NCBI RefSeq assembly: GCF_030285625.1
Contig: NZ_CP127294.1
Coordinates: 251,001-315,000, forward strand
Direction: 5' to 3'
Source of the DNA: Amycolatopsis sp. 2-15
GTDB taxonomy: Bacteria > Actinomycetota > Actinomycetes > Mycobacteriales > Pseudonocardiaceae
DNA length: 64,000 nucleotides
Under the pieces are notes generated by a model. That model had not been told where the DNA came from. It saw only the letters and a list, made by a program, of their open reading frames with translations, and ran no database searches. Positions 1 through 8,084 of the stretch are shown one piece after another. Position 1 is the first letter of the stretch. Each line of letters opens with the position of its first letter. The position numbers and the translations under genes were made by a program.

Positions 1-294
1 GGGCACCTGCCGGACCCGACCGTGCGGCGCAGCCTCGCCGTGCTCGAAGACGCCGCGCTGCTGCGCACTGCCTACGTGCTGGACGACAAAACGCGCATCG
101 ACCACGTGATGGGCCTGCTGCCCGAGGGCCGGCTACCACGGCTGATCCGCGCGGCCGGCGCCGACGAATCGCTGTGGGAACCGGCGCTCGACGTGTTGGC
201 CAACATGGGAAAAGCTCGCCGAGAAGCGGTGTTGCCACTGCTCGACGAGCTTCCGGGCGAACTACGCGGCCGCGCTCAGGCCGCGATCAAGTAG
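1..294 (+). CDS. hypothetical protein, C-terminal part
   Basis: The reading frame is open from the first base of the window and stops at 292-294, so only the last 97 codons are present and the true start lies upstream. The visible part is a soluble, helix-rich sequence with repeated leucine-alanine segments (LLPEGRLPRLIRAAG, LPLLDELPGELRGRAQ) that could be HEAT-like helices. I do not recognise the family. Its last 19 bases overlap the end of a small convergent gene. Third-position GC is high, as expected for a real gene here. Confidence 0.6.
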   Translation, partial: GHLPDPTVRRSLAVLEDAALLRTAYVLDDKTRIDHVMGLLPEGRLPRLIRAAGADESLWEPALDVLANMGKARREAVLPLLDELPGELRGRAQAAIK

Positions 295-497
295 ATCCCG
301 TACGCGACCACCGCCGCGCAGACGGCGAAGCACACGATGGAACCCGTGAACGCCGCGGCACCGGAGCCGCCTTGTTCCCGGGCGGTTTCGCGCGCCGAAA
401 GCCCGCGGATGCCGTAGGCGAACAGCACCGTGAGCACGACAGCCGCGACCAGTGCGACGACGAAGACGGTGCCGAGGGCACCCCAGTCGATGTCCAT
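276..497 (-). CDS. small two-helix membrane protein
   Basis: This 73-residue protein has two hydrophobic segments, about residues 9-30 (FVVALVAAVVLTVLFAYGI) and 50-70 (ITGSIVCFAVCAAVVAYGIY-like), joined by a charged loop. It starts 10 bases after the stop of the phosphate transporter on the same strand, so it is probably the last gene of that transcription unit. Its function is unknown; co-transcription suggests a role at the membrane with the Pit transporter, but that is inference. The 3' end runs 19 bases into the convergent gene at the left edge. Confidence 0.65.
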   Translation of the reverse strand: MDIDWGALGTVFVVALVAAVVLTVLFAYGIRGLSARETAREQGGSGAAAFTGSIVCFAVCAAVVAYGIYLIAA

Positions 498-507
498 GTC
501 CGCTCCC

Positions 508-1638
508 TCAGGCCGCGACCGGAGTGGCCTTGACGGCGTCCGGCTCGTCGTTGATGGTCTTGGCGCTCACCGGGTTGCGGCGCGACGCGAGCCAGATGCC
601 CAGCGCCACGAGCACCCCGACGGCGCCGATGAGGATCGTGCCCCAGCTGCCGCGGGTCGAGACCGCCGCCGCGATGGCGCCGACGATGGCGGCCGCCGGC
701 AGCGTGAGCACCCAGGCGATGACCATCTTGCCCGCGACGCCCCAGCGGACCTCCGCGAGCTTGCGGCCGAGGCCCGAGCCGATGATGCCGCCCGAGGTGA
801 CGTGGGTCGTCGACAGCGCGAAGCCGAGGTGCGACGACGCCAGGATCACGGCCGCGGAGCTGGTCTCCGCGGCGAAGCCCTGCGGCGTCTGGATCTCGGT
901 GAGCTTCTTGCCCATGGTCTGGATGATGCGCCAGCCGCCGAGGTACGTACCGGCCGCGATCGCGAGGCCGCAGGCCCCGATGACCCACAGCGGCGGGTTC
1001 GAACCCGGCGCGAGCGTGCCGCCTGCGATGAGCGTCAGCGTGATGACACCCATGGTCTTCTGCGCGTCGTTGGTGCCGTGGGCGAGCGAGACGAGGCTGG
1101 CCGAGAGGACCTGGCCGGTCTTGAAACCCTTGCCCACCACGCGTTCCTTGGCCCTCTCCGTGATGCGGTAGGTCAGGAACGTGCCGACGAGCGCCACGAC
1201 CCCGGCCACGATCGGCGACGCGACCGCAGGGATCAGCACCTTCTCGACGACCTTGCCGAAGTGCACGGCATCCGCGCCCGACGCGATCCACGTCGCGCCG
1301 ATCAGACCGCCGAACAACGCGTGCGAGGAGCTCGAGGGCAGGCCGACGAGCCACGTGACGAGATTCCAGATGATGGCGCCGACCAGTCCCGCGAAAATCA
1401 CCACCGGAGTGACCTTCGTGTCGTCGACGATGCCGCCGGAAATCGTTTTTGCGACCTCGATCGACAGGAACGCCCCGACCAAGTTCAGCACGGCCGAAAT
1501 GGCGACGGCGATTCTGGGCTCGAGGGCTCCCGTGGCAATGGAAGTGGCCATGGCGTTGGCCGTGTCGTGGAACCCGTTGGTGAAGTCGAAGGCGAGTGCC
1601 GCGACGATCACCACCAGGACAATGAGGGAAAAGTCCAT
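508..1638 (-). CDS. pitA: inorganic phosphate transporter, PiT family
   Basis: A 376-residue polytopic membrane protein of the PiT family, which takes up metal-phosphate complexes with protons. The two family signature repeats are clear: FDFTNGFHDTANAMATS near residues 17-33 and SLVSLAHGTNDAQKTMGV near 190-207, each with a GxxxTxxxxxA-like core. PSSSSHALFGGLIGAT (about 102-117) and STTHVTSGGIIGSG (about 283-296) are also typical. The ATG at 1636-1638 fits the family N-terminus. It is followed by a small membrane gene on the same strand. A second, closely similar 376-residue Pit protein lies at 59468-60598. A PHO-box-like repeat lies about 80-100 bases upstream, suggesting PhoP control. Confidence 0.95.
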   Translation of the reverse strand: MDFSLIVLVVIVAALAFDFTNGFHDTANAMATSIATGALEPRIAVAISAVLNLVGAFLSIEVAKTISGGIVDDTKVTPVVIFAGLVGAIIWNLVTWLVGLPSSSSHALFGGLIGATWIASGADAVHFGKVVEKVLIPAVASPIVAGVVALVGTFLTYRITERAKERVVGKGFKTGQVLSASLVSLAHGTNDAQKTMGVITLTLIAGGTLAPGSNPPLWVIGACGLAIAAGTYLGGWRIIQTMGKKLTEIQTPQGFAAETSSAAVILASSHLGFALSTTHVTSGGIIGSGLGRKLAEVRWGVAGKMVIAWVLTLPAAAIVGAIAAAVSTRGSWGTILIGAVGVLVALGIWLASRRNPVSAKTINDEPDAVKATPVAA

Positions 1639-1696
1639 GGGCGTTTCTCCAGCTCGGTGGTCGTGCTGTTTAGAAGCTACCCATCAACCGAGCGAC

Positions 1697-1740
1697 ACCT
1701 AATCTCGTACGAGTGGCCTCTGGTTGAACTCTGCGTAAAC
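1697..1740 (-). promoter_or_regulatory. PHO-box-like direct repeat and -10 of pitA
   Basis: On the minus strand two abutting 11-base units, GTTTACGCAGA (1740-1730) and GTTCAACCAGA (1729-1719), share 7 of 11 positions, including GTT, A/C core and the CAGA tail. This is the size and spacing of the 11-bp direct repeats bound by PhoP in Streptomyces (GTTCACC plus four bases). A TTAGGT sequence at 1697-1702 could serve as -10. The position upstream of a phosphate transporter supports the reading. Binding itself is inferred. Confidence 0.5.
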
Positions 1741-1771
1741 GAGGGCGCGGCCGGGCAGGTCCAATTCCCGC

Positions 1772-1815
1772 ATTCACCTGGTGATCAACTGGCCGACTAG
1801 CCAGGTGGAGTGAAT
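1772..1815. other. inverted repeat in the pitA / lnt-like intergenic region
   Basis: ATTCACCTGG at 1772-1781 pairs with CCAGGT plus GTGAAT at 1801-1815, giving a near-perfect hairpin with a 19-base loop. There is no T-run on either strand, so it is more likely an operator or structured leader than a terminator. The intergenic stretch 1639-1960 otherwise holds the pitA control region and an A/T-rich patch near 1825-1850; no gene is visible in it. Confidence 0.35.
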
Positions 1816-1960
1816 CCATGTTTGCACCTTTAATCCTTTATGTCGAAATTAGGCGCTTTGGGGTGGTGTCAGCCCTACCACGAATACTCCGGTACAGCCC
1901 AGTGCTTCGGCGGCGGCCGGCTGCGACGGTGGTGGTTCCACGGCGAGAGGGGCCGATCGG

Positions 1961-3397
1961 ATGACCGCCACCGCAAGCGTTTCCACTTCGACGCAACGCC
2001 ACCTCGGTTGGGCGTTGGCCGCCACCGTCGCGTCCGGCGTGCTGATCCACTTCGGGCTGGGGTTCGAACCAGTCGCCGTGCTCGCGTGGCTGGCCCCGCT
2101 GCCCGTGCTCCTGCTCGCGCCGCGCACGGACGCGGGCGTGGCGAGTGCGGCGGCGTTCCTCGCCTACCTGGGCGGGAGCGCCGGCAGCTGGAATTACTTC
2201 CTGAACTCGCAGGCGGTGCCGGTGCCGGGCGCGCTCGCGATCCTGCTGGGATCGCCGGTGCTGTTCGCGGCGACGGTGGCACTCTTCCGGCGGCTTGTCC
2301 GGGTGGGCCGGCCCGTGCTCGCGACCGTCGCGACGCCCGCGCTCTGGACGGGCGTGCTGTACGGCTTCTCGCTCGCCAGCCCGTTCGGCGTGATGGGGAC
2401 GTTCATGACCAGCCAGGGCGACCACCCCGACGTACTGCGCCTCGCGTCGGTGGTCGGCGGCTGGGGTGTCGAATACCTCGTGCTGCTGGCCCCGGTCGCG
2501 CTCGCCGCCGTGCTCGCGCCCAGCGTGCGAACGTCGGCCCGCGTCGGCGTCAGCGTGGTGACCGCCGCGGCGGTGGGCGGAGCTTTGGCGTTCGGCGTGA
2601 CACCTGCTGCCGCCTCGGCCGGCCACGTGCGCGTCACCGTTGTCGCCCGCAGCGAGCCCGCATGGGCCCCGGATCCGGACTCTGTTTCCGGCCAACGGAT
2701 TCTTCGGTCCTATGTAGACGCTCTCACCGAACTGCCGCCCGACGTGCGCATCGCCGTGCTCCCGGAAGCCGCTTTCGGCACCGACCGCGCCCACCTGGCG
2801 AGGCTCACCGGGCCGTTGGCCGACGTCGCCCGCGCCAAGAACCTCCACATCGTCACCGGCGCGATCGTGAAGGACCCCAGCCACAACTCCTACAACACGG
2901 CCCTCGACGTGCCCCCGGCAGGCCCGACCGTCGAATACCGCAAGTGGCGCAACGGTGGCTCCACCGTCACCTCCGGCCACGACCTCGCCCACCTCGAGGG
3001 ACAGCCCATCGGCCTGGCGGTCTGCCTGGACGTCAACGGCCCGTCGCCCACCCGCGACTACGCCCGCGCCGGCACCGGCCTGCTGCTGATCCCCGCCTCC
3101 GACAAAGATGCCGACGGATGGCAGCACAGCCGCACCGCCCTGCTCCGCGGCGTCGAGCACGGCGTGTCCGTGGCCTGGAGCGCCGCGCGCGGCAACTCGA
3201 TCCTGAGCGACCCCCGCGGCCACGTCCTCGCCCAGGCGCGCACCGGCCCGGCCCCGATGGCCGTCGCCGTCGCCGACGTCCCCCTCGGCACGGGCGACAC
3301 GCTCTACAGCCGTTTCGGTGACTGGTTCGCCTGGCTCTGCTGCCTCGCCGCCGTGGCCGGACTCGCCTTCACCCGCGGCCGCACCGCTCGCCGTTGA
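1961..3397 (+). CDS. apolipoprotein N-acyltransferase-like membrane carbon-nitrogen hydrolase
   Basis: 478 residues: about six N-terminal membrane segments (residues 15-215) followed by a nitrilase-type domain (about 222-440) and a final hydrophobic segment (455-470). The expected Glu-Lys-Cys triad is present: E269 in VLPEAAF, K328 in EYRKWRNGG and C355 in GLAVCLDVNG. This is the Lnt architecture, which N-acylates the lipoprotein N-terminal cysteine using phospholipid. At 478 residues it is slightly short for Lnt. The ATG at 1961 follows GAGAGGGGCC. It stands alone and divergent from pitA. It could be one of the Lnt paralogues of actinomycetes with a different acyl acceptor. Confidence 0.75.
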   Translation: MTATASVSTSTQRHLGWALAATVASGVLIHFGLGFEPVAVLAWLAPLPVLLLAPRTDAGVASAAAFLAYLGGSAGSWNYFLNSQAVPVPGALAILLGSPVLFAATVALFRRLVRVGRPVLATVATPALWTGVLYGFSLASPFGVMGTFMTSQGDHPDVLRLASVVGGWGVEYLVLLAPVALAAVLAPSVRTSARVGVSVVTAAAVGGALAFGVTPAAASAGHVRVTVVARSEPAWAPDPDSVSGQRILRSYVDALTELPPDVRIAVLPEAAFGTDRAHLARLTGPLADVARAKNLHIVTGAIVKDPSHNSYNTALDVPPAGPTVEYRKWRNGGSTVTSGHDLAHLEGQPIGLAVCLDVNGPSPTRDYARAGTGLLLIPASDKDADGWQHSRTALLRGVEHGVSVAWSAARGNSILSDPRGHVLAQARTGPAPMAVAVADVPLGTGDTLYSRFGDWFAWLCCLAAVAGLAFTRGRTARR

Positions 3398-3461
3398 GGG
3401 CAGCGACCGTGCCCCGGCTCGCACCGGCGTTCCATGATCATCGGGGCTTACGGTGGGAGCC

Positions 3462-3548
3462 GTGAACTACCAGGGCACCCGCGTCACCCGCGCCACGCAC
3501 CTCCACTCCACGCACCCCCGCTCCACGCCTGTGCGAGCGCCCTGGTGA
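3462..3548 (+). CDS. possible 28-codon leader peptide upstream of the alpha/beta hydrolase
   Basis: A short frame begins with GTG at 3462, preceded by GGTGGGA, and ends with TGA at 3546-3548, which overlaps the GTG start (3545) of the next gene in a GTGA junction. The peptide is rich in Thr, His, Arg and Pro. The overlap gives it the arrangement of a translationally coupled leader. The evidence is only positional, so the call is weak. Confidence 0.25.
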   Translation: MNYQGTRVTRATHLHSTHPRSTPVRAPW

Positions 3549-4414
3549 GCCGGCTGCGCGAGGTGACCCTGCGGGCCGGCGACCACCAGCACACGGCCCT
3601 CGCCGCCGGACCGGCGGACGGCGAGCCCGTCCTGCTGCTCCACGGCTGGCCCGAGTTCGCCGACTCCTGGACCGCCGAACTCCAGGCCCTCGGCGACGCC
3701 GGCTACCACGCCGTGGCGGTCGACCAGCGCGGTTACGCCCGCGAGGCCCGTCCGACCGGTGTCGAGCACTACTCCATCGACGCCCTCATGGCCGACGCAC
3801 TGTCCTTTGCGGACACGCTCACCACCGGCACCGCGGCTCCGAGGCGCTTCCACCTCGTCGCCCACGACTGGGGCGGCATGATGGCCTGGGTGTTCGCCAC
3901 GCGGCACCCCGAGCGGCTCAAGTCGCTGACCGTGCTTTCGACCCCGCACCCCGCCGCGCTGAAGCAGGCGGCGAAGGACGAGGAGCAGCAGAACCTCGAC
4001 CTCGACTACGTCCGCTTCTTCCGCGCGCCCGGCGGTGTCGCCGAGGCGTCGATGCTGGCGGACGGCGCCGCCCGCCTGCGCGCGGCCTACGCGGGCCGTA
4101 TCCCGGAGCACCAGGTCGAGCGCAACGTCGCGCGCCTGACCGAGCCGGGCGCCCTCACGGCGACGCTCAACTGGTACCGCGGCGCCACCGACGACGAGTT
4201 CACCGCCCCGGCCGGCCACATCACCGTGCCGACGCTCTACGTGTGGGGCGCCCAGGACACCAAGCTCGGCCGCACGGCCGCCACGAACACCGCGGAGTTC
4301 GTGGACGCCACCTACCGCTTCGAGATCTTCGAGGACGCCGGCCACTGGCTGCCGGAGGAGGCGGCCGACCGCGTCAACCCGCTCCTGCTCGCGCACTTGT
4401 CAGCGCACCGCTGA
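3545..4414 (+). CDS. alpha/beta hydrolase, epoxide hydrolase-like
   Basis: A 289-residue alpha/beta hydrolase from the GTG at 3545; the upstream extension to 3434 is low-complexity Pro/His and does not look like family sequence. [10 protein letters not shown] carries the oxyanion HGxP motif, HDWGGMMAW gives the nucleophilic aspartate (D-type nucleophile as in epoxide hydrolases and haloalkane dehalogenases, not serine), and [10 protein letters not shown] the catalytic histidine. A cap region lies between (about residues 140-220). The substrate cannot be told from sequence. It converges on hutI with a 5-base gap. A short upstream ORF overlaps its start. Confidence 0.8.
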   Translation: MSRLREVTLRAGDHQHTALAAGPADGEPVLLLHGWPEFADSWTAELQALGDAGYHAVAVDQRGYAREARPTGVEHYSIDALMADALSFADTLTTGTAAPRRFHLVAHDWGGMMAWVFATRHPERLKSLTVLSTPHPAALKQAAKDEEQQNLDLDYVRFFRAPGGVAEASMLADGAARLRAAYAGRIPEHQVERNVARLTEPGALTATLNWYRGATDDEFTAPAGHITVPTLYVWGAQDTKLGRTAATNTAEFVDATYRFEIFEDAGHWLPEEAADRVNPLLLAHLSAHR

Positions 4415-4419
4415 GGCCT

Positions 4420-5565
4420 TCACCCCATCCGCTCACCCCGCCGCCACACCGCGTGCGTGAGCGGCACACCCGGCCGGTAGGCCAGGTGTGTCGCCGAAGG
4501 CGCATCGAGCACGTGCACGTCGGCCCGCGCGCCCGGCCGCAGGTAGCCGACGTCGTCGCGCCGCAGCGCCCGCGCGCCCCCGGCCGTCGCCGACCACACG
4601 GCTTCCGCCACCGTCATCCGCATCTGCAGCACGGCCGTGGTCACGCAGAACGCCATCGACGTGGTGTACGAGCTGCCCGGATTCGCGTTGCTGGCCAGCG
4701 CGACCGTCGCGCCCGCGTCGAGCAGCCGCCGCGCCGGAGCCAGCGGTTGCCTTGTCGACAGATCGCACGCCGGCAGCAGCGTCGCCACCGTGTCCGACGC
4801 CGCCAGCGCCTCGACGTCCTCGTCGCTCAGATACGTGCAATGGTCGACGCTCGCCGCGCCCAGCTCCACCGCGAGCCGCACGCCGGGACCCTCGCCGAGC
4901 TGGTTGCCGTGCACCCGCACCCCCAGGCCACGCTCCGCCGCCGCCTTGAGCACCCGCGCCGACTGGGCCTCGTCGAACGCCCCCGTCTCGCAGAACACGT
5001 CGGCCCACCGCACGTGGGGCACCACCGCGTCGAGCATCTCGCCGCACACCAGGTCCACATAGGACTCCGGGTCGGCGCCCGGCGGCACGAGGTGCGCGCC
5101 GAGGTAGGTGACCTCGTCGGCCACCGTCGCCGCGATCCGCGCCGAGCGCGCTTCGTCGGCCACAGTCAGCCCGTATCCGGTCTTGGTCTCCAGGCAGGTG
5201 GTGCCCTGCGCGGCCGCCTCCTCGACGTGCCGGCGCAGGTTCGCCGCCAGCTGCTCGTCGGAAGCCTCCCGCGTCGCCCCGACCGTGACGGCGATTCCGC
5301 CCGCGGTGTAAGGCTTTCCGGCCATCCGTGCTTCGAACTCGGCCGTGCGGTCACCCGCGAACACCAAGTGCGTGTGGCTGTCGACCCAGCCGGGCAGCAC
5401 CGCGCGCCCCTCGACGTCCACGCGCTCGTCGGCCGCCGGCGCCTGCGCGGCCGGCCCGGCCCACGCGACGACACCGCCGTCGAGCACCAGCGCCGCATCG
5501 TGCAGCCGGCCCAGCTCGGGGTCGTTGGTGGTGAGCTCGCCGATTCCCGTGATCAGAATTGCCAC
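4420..5565 (-). CDS. hutI: imidazolonepropionase
   Basis: 381 residues of the amidohydrolase superfamily, converting 4-imidazolone-5-propionate to N-formimino-L-glutamate in histidine degradation. The metal ligand motif [14 protein letters not shown] (H64, H66) is followed by the HutI-typical [15 protein letters not shown]. Later HGNQLGEG and [12 protein letters not shown] carry further metal and substrate residues, and [19 protein letters not shown] is family-specific. The GTG start at 5563-5565 lies inside the end of hutF (13-base overlap), so the two genes are translationally coupled. It is the last gene of the hut operon. The only odd feature is its short length against the usual 400 or so residues. 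Confidence 0.95.
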   Translation of the reverse strand: MAILITGIGELTTNDPELGRLHDAALVLDGGVVAWAGPAAQAPAADERVDVEGRAVLPGWVDSHTHLVFAGDRTAEFEARMAGKPYTAGGIAVTVGATREASDEQLAANLRRHVEEAAAQGTTCLETKTGYGLTVADEARSARIAATVADEVTYLGAHLVPPGADPESYVDLVCGEMLDAVVPHVRWADVFCETGAFDEAQSARVLKAAAERGLGVRVHGNQLGEGPGVRLAVELGAASVDHCTYLSDEDVEALAASDTVATLLPACDLSTRQPLAPARRLLDAGATVALASNANPGSSYTTSMAFCVTTAVLQMRMTVAEAVWSATAGGARALRRDDVGYLRPGARADVHVLDAPSATHLAYRPGVPLTHAVWRRGERMG

Positions 5566-6857
5566 AGCGCCTCGATCTCCTCGGCCAGTACGGCTTCCGG
5601 TCGCTCCACGAGCAGGTGCGCGCCGTCGCGCACCACGTCACGACCCGCCACCACGACGCGTCGCACGTCCGCGGCACCCGCCGCGAACACCACTCCCGAC
5701 GGCTCGATCCCCGCCGTCCGCACGGAATCCAGCGCCACCGTCACCAGGTCCGCCCCGGCGCCGACGGCCAGCCGGCCCACCTCCGGCCACCCGACGGACG
5801 CGTGATCGGCCCCCACCGCCAGCAGCTCCTCGGCGGTGAAGCGGCCGCGTTCCTCGCTGGCCAGACGGTCGTCCAGCTCCAGCGCGCGCGTCTCTTCGAA
5901 CGCGTCGACCACCGCGTTGCTGTCGCTGCCGACACCCAGCCGCACGCCCGCGTCGAGCAGCTGCCGCGCCGGACCGATGCCATCTCCGAGGTCGCGCTCG
6001 GTCGTCGGGCAGAAGCACGCCGCCGACCGCGCGTCACCCAGCCACTTCACGTCCTGGTCGGTCAGGTGCGTCGCGTGGACCGCGACCAACCGCTCACCCA
6101 GCACGCCGTGCGCCTGCAGCAACCCGGTCGGCGTCCAGCCGTACGCCGCCTCGCACTGCTCGTTCTCCGCGCGCTGTTCGGACAGGTGGATGTGCAGCGG
6201 CCGATCACCGGGCACACCCTGGTTCACGGTCGACAAATCGTCCGCCGGCACCGCCCGCACGGAATGGATGGCCCCGCCGACGCGGAACAGCTCGTCCTCG
6301 GCCAGAGATGCCACGCGCGAAGCCCACTTCTCGGCCGAACCGTCGGAGAACCGCTGCTGCACCTCGTCCGGCGGCACGCCGATCCCGCCCGCGAGGTAAC
6401 ACGTGTCCAGCAGGGTCAGCCGGATCCCCGCGTCCCGGGCGGCTTGCCGCAACGCGTCGCCCATCGCGTTCGGCTCCGCGTACGGCTTCCCACCCGGCGC
6501 GTGGTGCAGGTAGTGGAACTCGCCGACGCTCGTGTAGCCGCCGAGCACCATCTCCGCGTAGACCCCGCGCGCGAGCCGGTAGTACGCGTCCGGGTCGAGC
6601 CGCGCCGCCAGCGAGTACATCCGCTCGCGCCACGTCCAGAACGTGCCACGCTCGTGGTGCGTCCGGCCCCGCAGCGCGCGGTGGAACGCGTGCGAGTGCC
6701 CGTTGGCGAACCCCGGCAGCGTGAGCCCGGTGAGGACGGTCCCCGACTTCGGCGCGCCCGTCGTGACCGACGTGATCCGCCCGTCGCGCACCACGAGCAG
6801 CACGGCCTCGGCGATCCCGTCGGGCAGCCAGGCCCGTTCACACCAGTACGTGGTCAT
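5553..6857 (-). CDS. hutF: formimidoylglutamate deiminase
   Basis: 434 residues, amidohydrolase superfamily. It hydrolyses N-formimino-L-glutamate to N-formylglutamate and ammonia, the route that avoids direct formamide release. The N-terminal metal motif is [18 protein letters not shown] (H54, H56), and FWTWRERMY is typical of Hut[15 protein letters not shown] and [10 protein letters not shown] carry later ligands, and [12 protein letters not shown] the catalytic aspartate region. The ATG overlaps the stop of the upstream M20 amidohydrolase as ATGA, and its own end overlaps hutI. Together with hutI this defines the HutF-type (five-step) histidine pathway. Confidence 0.94.
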   Translation of the reverse strand: MTTYWCERAWLPDGIAEAVLLVVRDGRITSVTTGAPKSGTVLTGLTLPGFANGHSHAFHRALRGRTHHERGTFWTWRERMYSLAARLDPDAYYRLARGVYAEMVLGGYTSVGEFHYLHHAPGGKPYAEPNAMGDALRQAARDAGIRLTLLDTCYLAGGIGVPPDEVQQRFSDGSAEKWASRVASLAEDELFRVGGAIHSVRAVPADDLSTVNQGVPGDRPLHIHLSEQRAENEQCEAAYGWTPTGLLQAHGVLGERLVAVHATHLTDQDVKWLGDARSAACFCPTTERDLGDGIGPARQLLDAGVRLGVGSDSNAVVDAFEETRALELDDRLASEERGRFTAEELLAVGADHASVGWPEVGRLAVGAGADLVTVALDSVRTAGIEPSGVVFAAGAADVRRVVVAGRDVVRDGAHLLVERPEAVLAEEIEALWQF

Positions 6858-8053
6858 GCCGCCAGCCGCTCCAGCACCTCGGCCAGCGCCCGCGCGCCGG
6901 CCTCCACGTCGGCGGCCTCGGCGAACTCCTCCGGCGAGTGACTGATGCCGGTGGGGTTGCGCACGTACAGCATCCCGGCGGGCACGAACCCGGCCAGGAT
7001 CGCGGCGTCATGGCCCGCCCCGGTCGGCAGCTCGGGCACCTCGCCGAGCCACTCCCCCAAGTCACGCCGCAGTTTTTCGTCGAACACCACATCGTCGGAG
7101 TACGACTCGCGCGTGACGGTCAGCGAGCAGCCCTCCGCCTCCGCGGCGGTGCGGGCCGCCTGCGAAATATCCTCGACGAGCTCCGGCGTCACCGGGCCGG
7201 GCACTCGCGCGTCGAGCCATAGGTCCACAGTGGACGCGATGACGTTGGTGCCACCCGGCGTCGGCACGAGCCGCCCGACGGTCGCCCGCGCGTCCGCCCG
7301 CGTCGTCGCCAGCCGCCGCACGGCCACCACGGTCTCGGCCGCGGGCAGCATCGGGTCCACGCGGTCTGCGATCAGCGTCGCGCCGGCGTGGTTTCCCTGA
7401 CCGGAGAACGAGAACCGCCACCGCCCGTGGGCGATCACCGTGCTACCGATCGCCACGGCCGAACCGAGGTCGATCAGGCCGCGACCCTGTTCCACGTGCA
7501 GCTCCAGGAACCGGCCGATGAGCCCCAGCCGCTCGGGCTCCGCGCCGATCCGATCGACGTCCAGACCGGACTTCGCGGCCGCCTCCCAGAACGTGACGCC
7601 GTCCGGGTCACGCAGCGCGCGCGCCCTGTCCGCGTCGATCGTGCCGGTCATCAGCCGCGAGCCGAGGCAGGGCACGCCGAACCGGCCGCCCTCCTCCTCT
7701 GCGAACACGACCACGGCGAACGGCTTGGCCGGCCGGAACCCCTTGGCCTGCAACGCCTCCACGGCCGCCAGCGCGCTCGTCACACCGAGCGGGCCGTCGA
7801 ACGCGCCGCCGCCCGGCACCGAGTCGAGGTGGCTGCCGGTCACCACGGCGTCCGGCCCCGGCGCGCCCCACCAGGCCCAGAGGTTGCCGTTGCGGTCGGT
7901 CTCGACGTCCAGGCCCAGCCGCTGCGCGCGTTCGACGAACCACGTGCGCAGGTCGTGTTCCGGCGCGTCGAACGCGTGCCGCGAGTAACCGCCGCGCTTC
8001 GCGTCGCGCCCGACGTCGGCGATCTCGCCGAGCAGTCCCGTCGTGCTATTCAT
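6854..8053 (-). CDS. M20-family amidohydrolase (allantoate amidohydrolase / N-carbamoyl amino acid hydrolase type) in the hut operon
   Basis: 399 residues from the ATG at 8051-8053, which has GTGGAGGCGGC directly upstream; a longer frame to 8119 lacks a ribosome site. It is a dinuclear-metal M20 peptidase-like hydrolase: TGSHLDSVPGGGAFDGPLG supplies H75 and D86, AEEEGGRFG the catalytic and metal glutamates, and LELHVEQG a further ligand. Homologues are usually named allantoate amidohydrolase or N-carbamoyl-L-amino acid hydrolase. Its place between hutU and hutF, with overlapping stop and start codons, and the absence of a hutG gene suggest that here it removes formate from N-formylglutamate. 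That substrate is inferred. Confidence 0.85.
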   Translation of the reverse strand: MNSTTGLLGEIADVGRDAKRGGYSRHAFDAPEHDLRTWFVERAQRLGLDVETDRNGNLWAWWGAPGPDAVVTGSHLDSVPGGGAFDGPLGVTSALAAVEALQAKGFRPAKPFAVVVFAEEEGGRFGVPCLGSRLMTGTIDADRARALRDPDGVTFWEAAAKSGLDVDRIGAEPERLGLIGRFLELHVEQGRGLIDLGSAVAIGSTVIAHGRWRFSFSGQGNHAGATLIADRVDPMLPAAETVVAVRRLATTRADARATVGRLVPTPGGTNVIASTVDLWLDARVPGPVTPELVEDISQAARTAAEAEGCSLTVTRESYSDDVVFDEKLRRDLGEWLGEVPELPTGAGHDAAILAGFVPAGMLYVRNPTGISHSPEEFAEAADVEAGARALAEVLERLAA

Positions 8054-8084
8054 GCCGCCTCCACGGGAAGAAGTACGTCGGCGG

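Noticed and set aside
1838..3424. Minus-strand frame of 528 codons opposite the lnt-like gene
   Set aside because: It is a GC-driven shadow; the plus strand has a complete enzyme with its catalytic triad.
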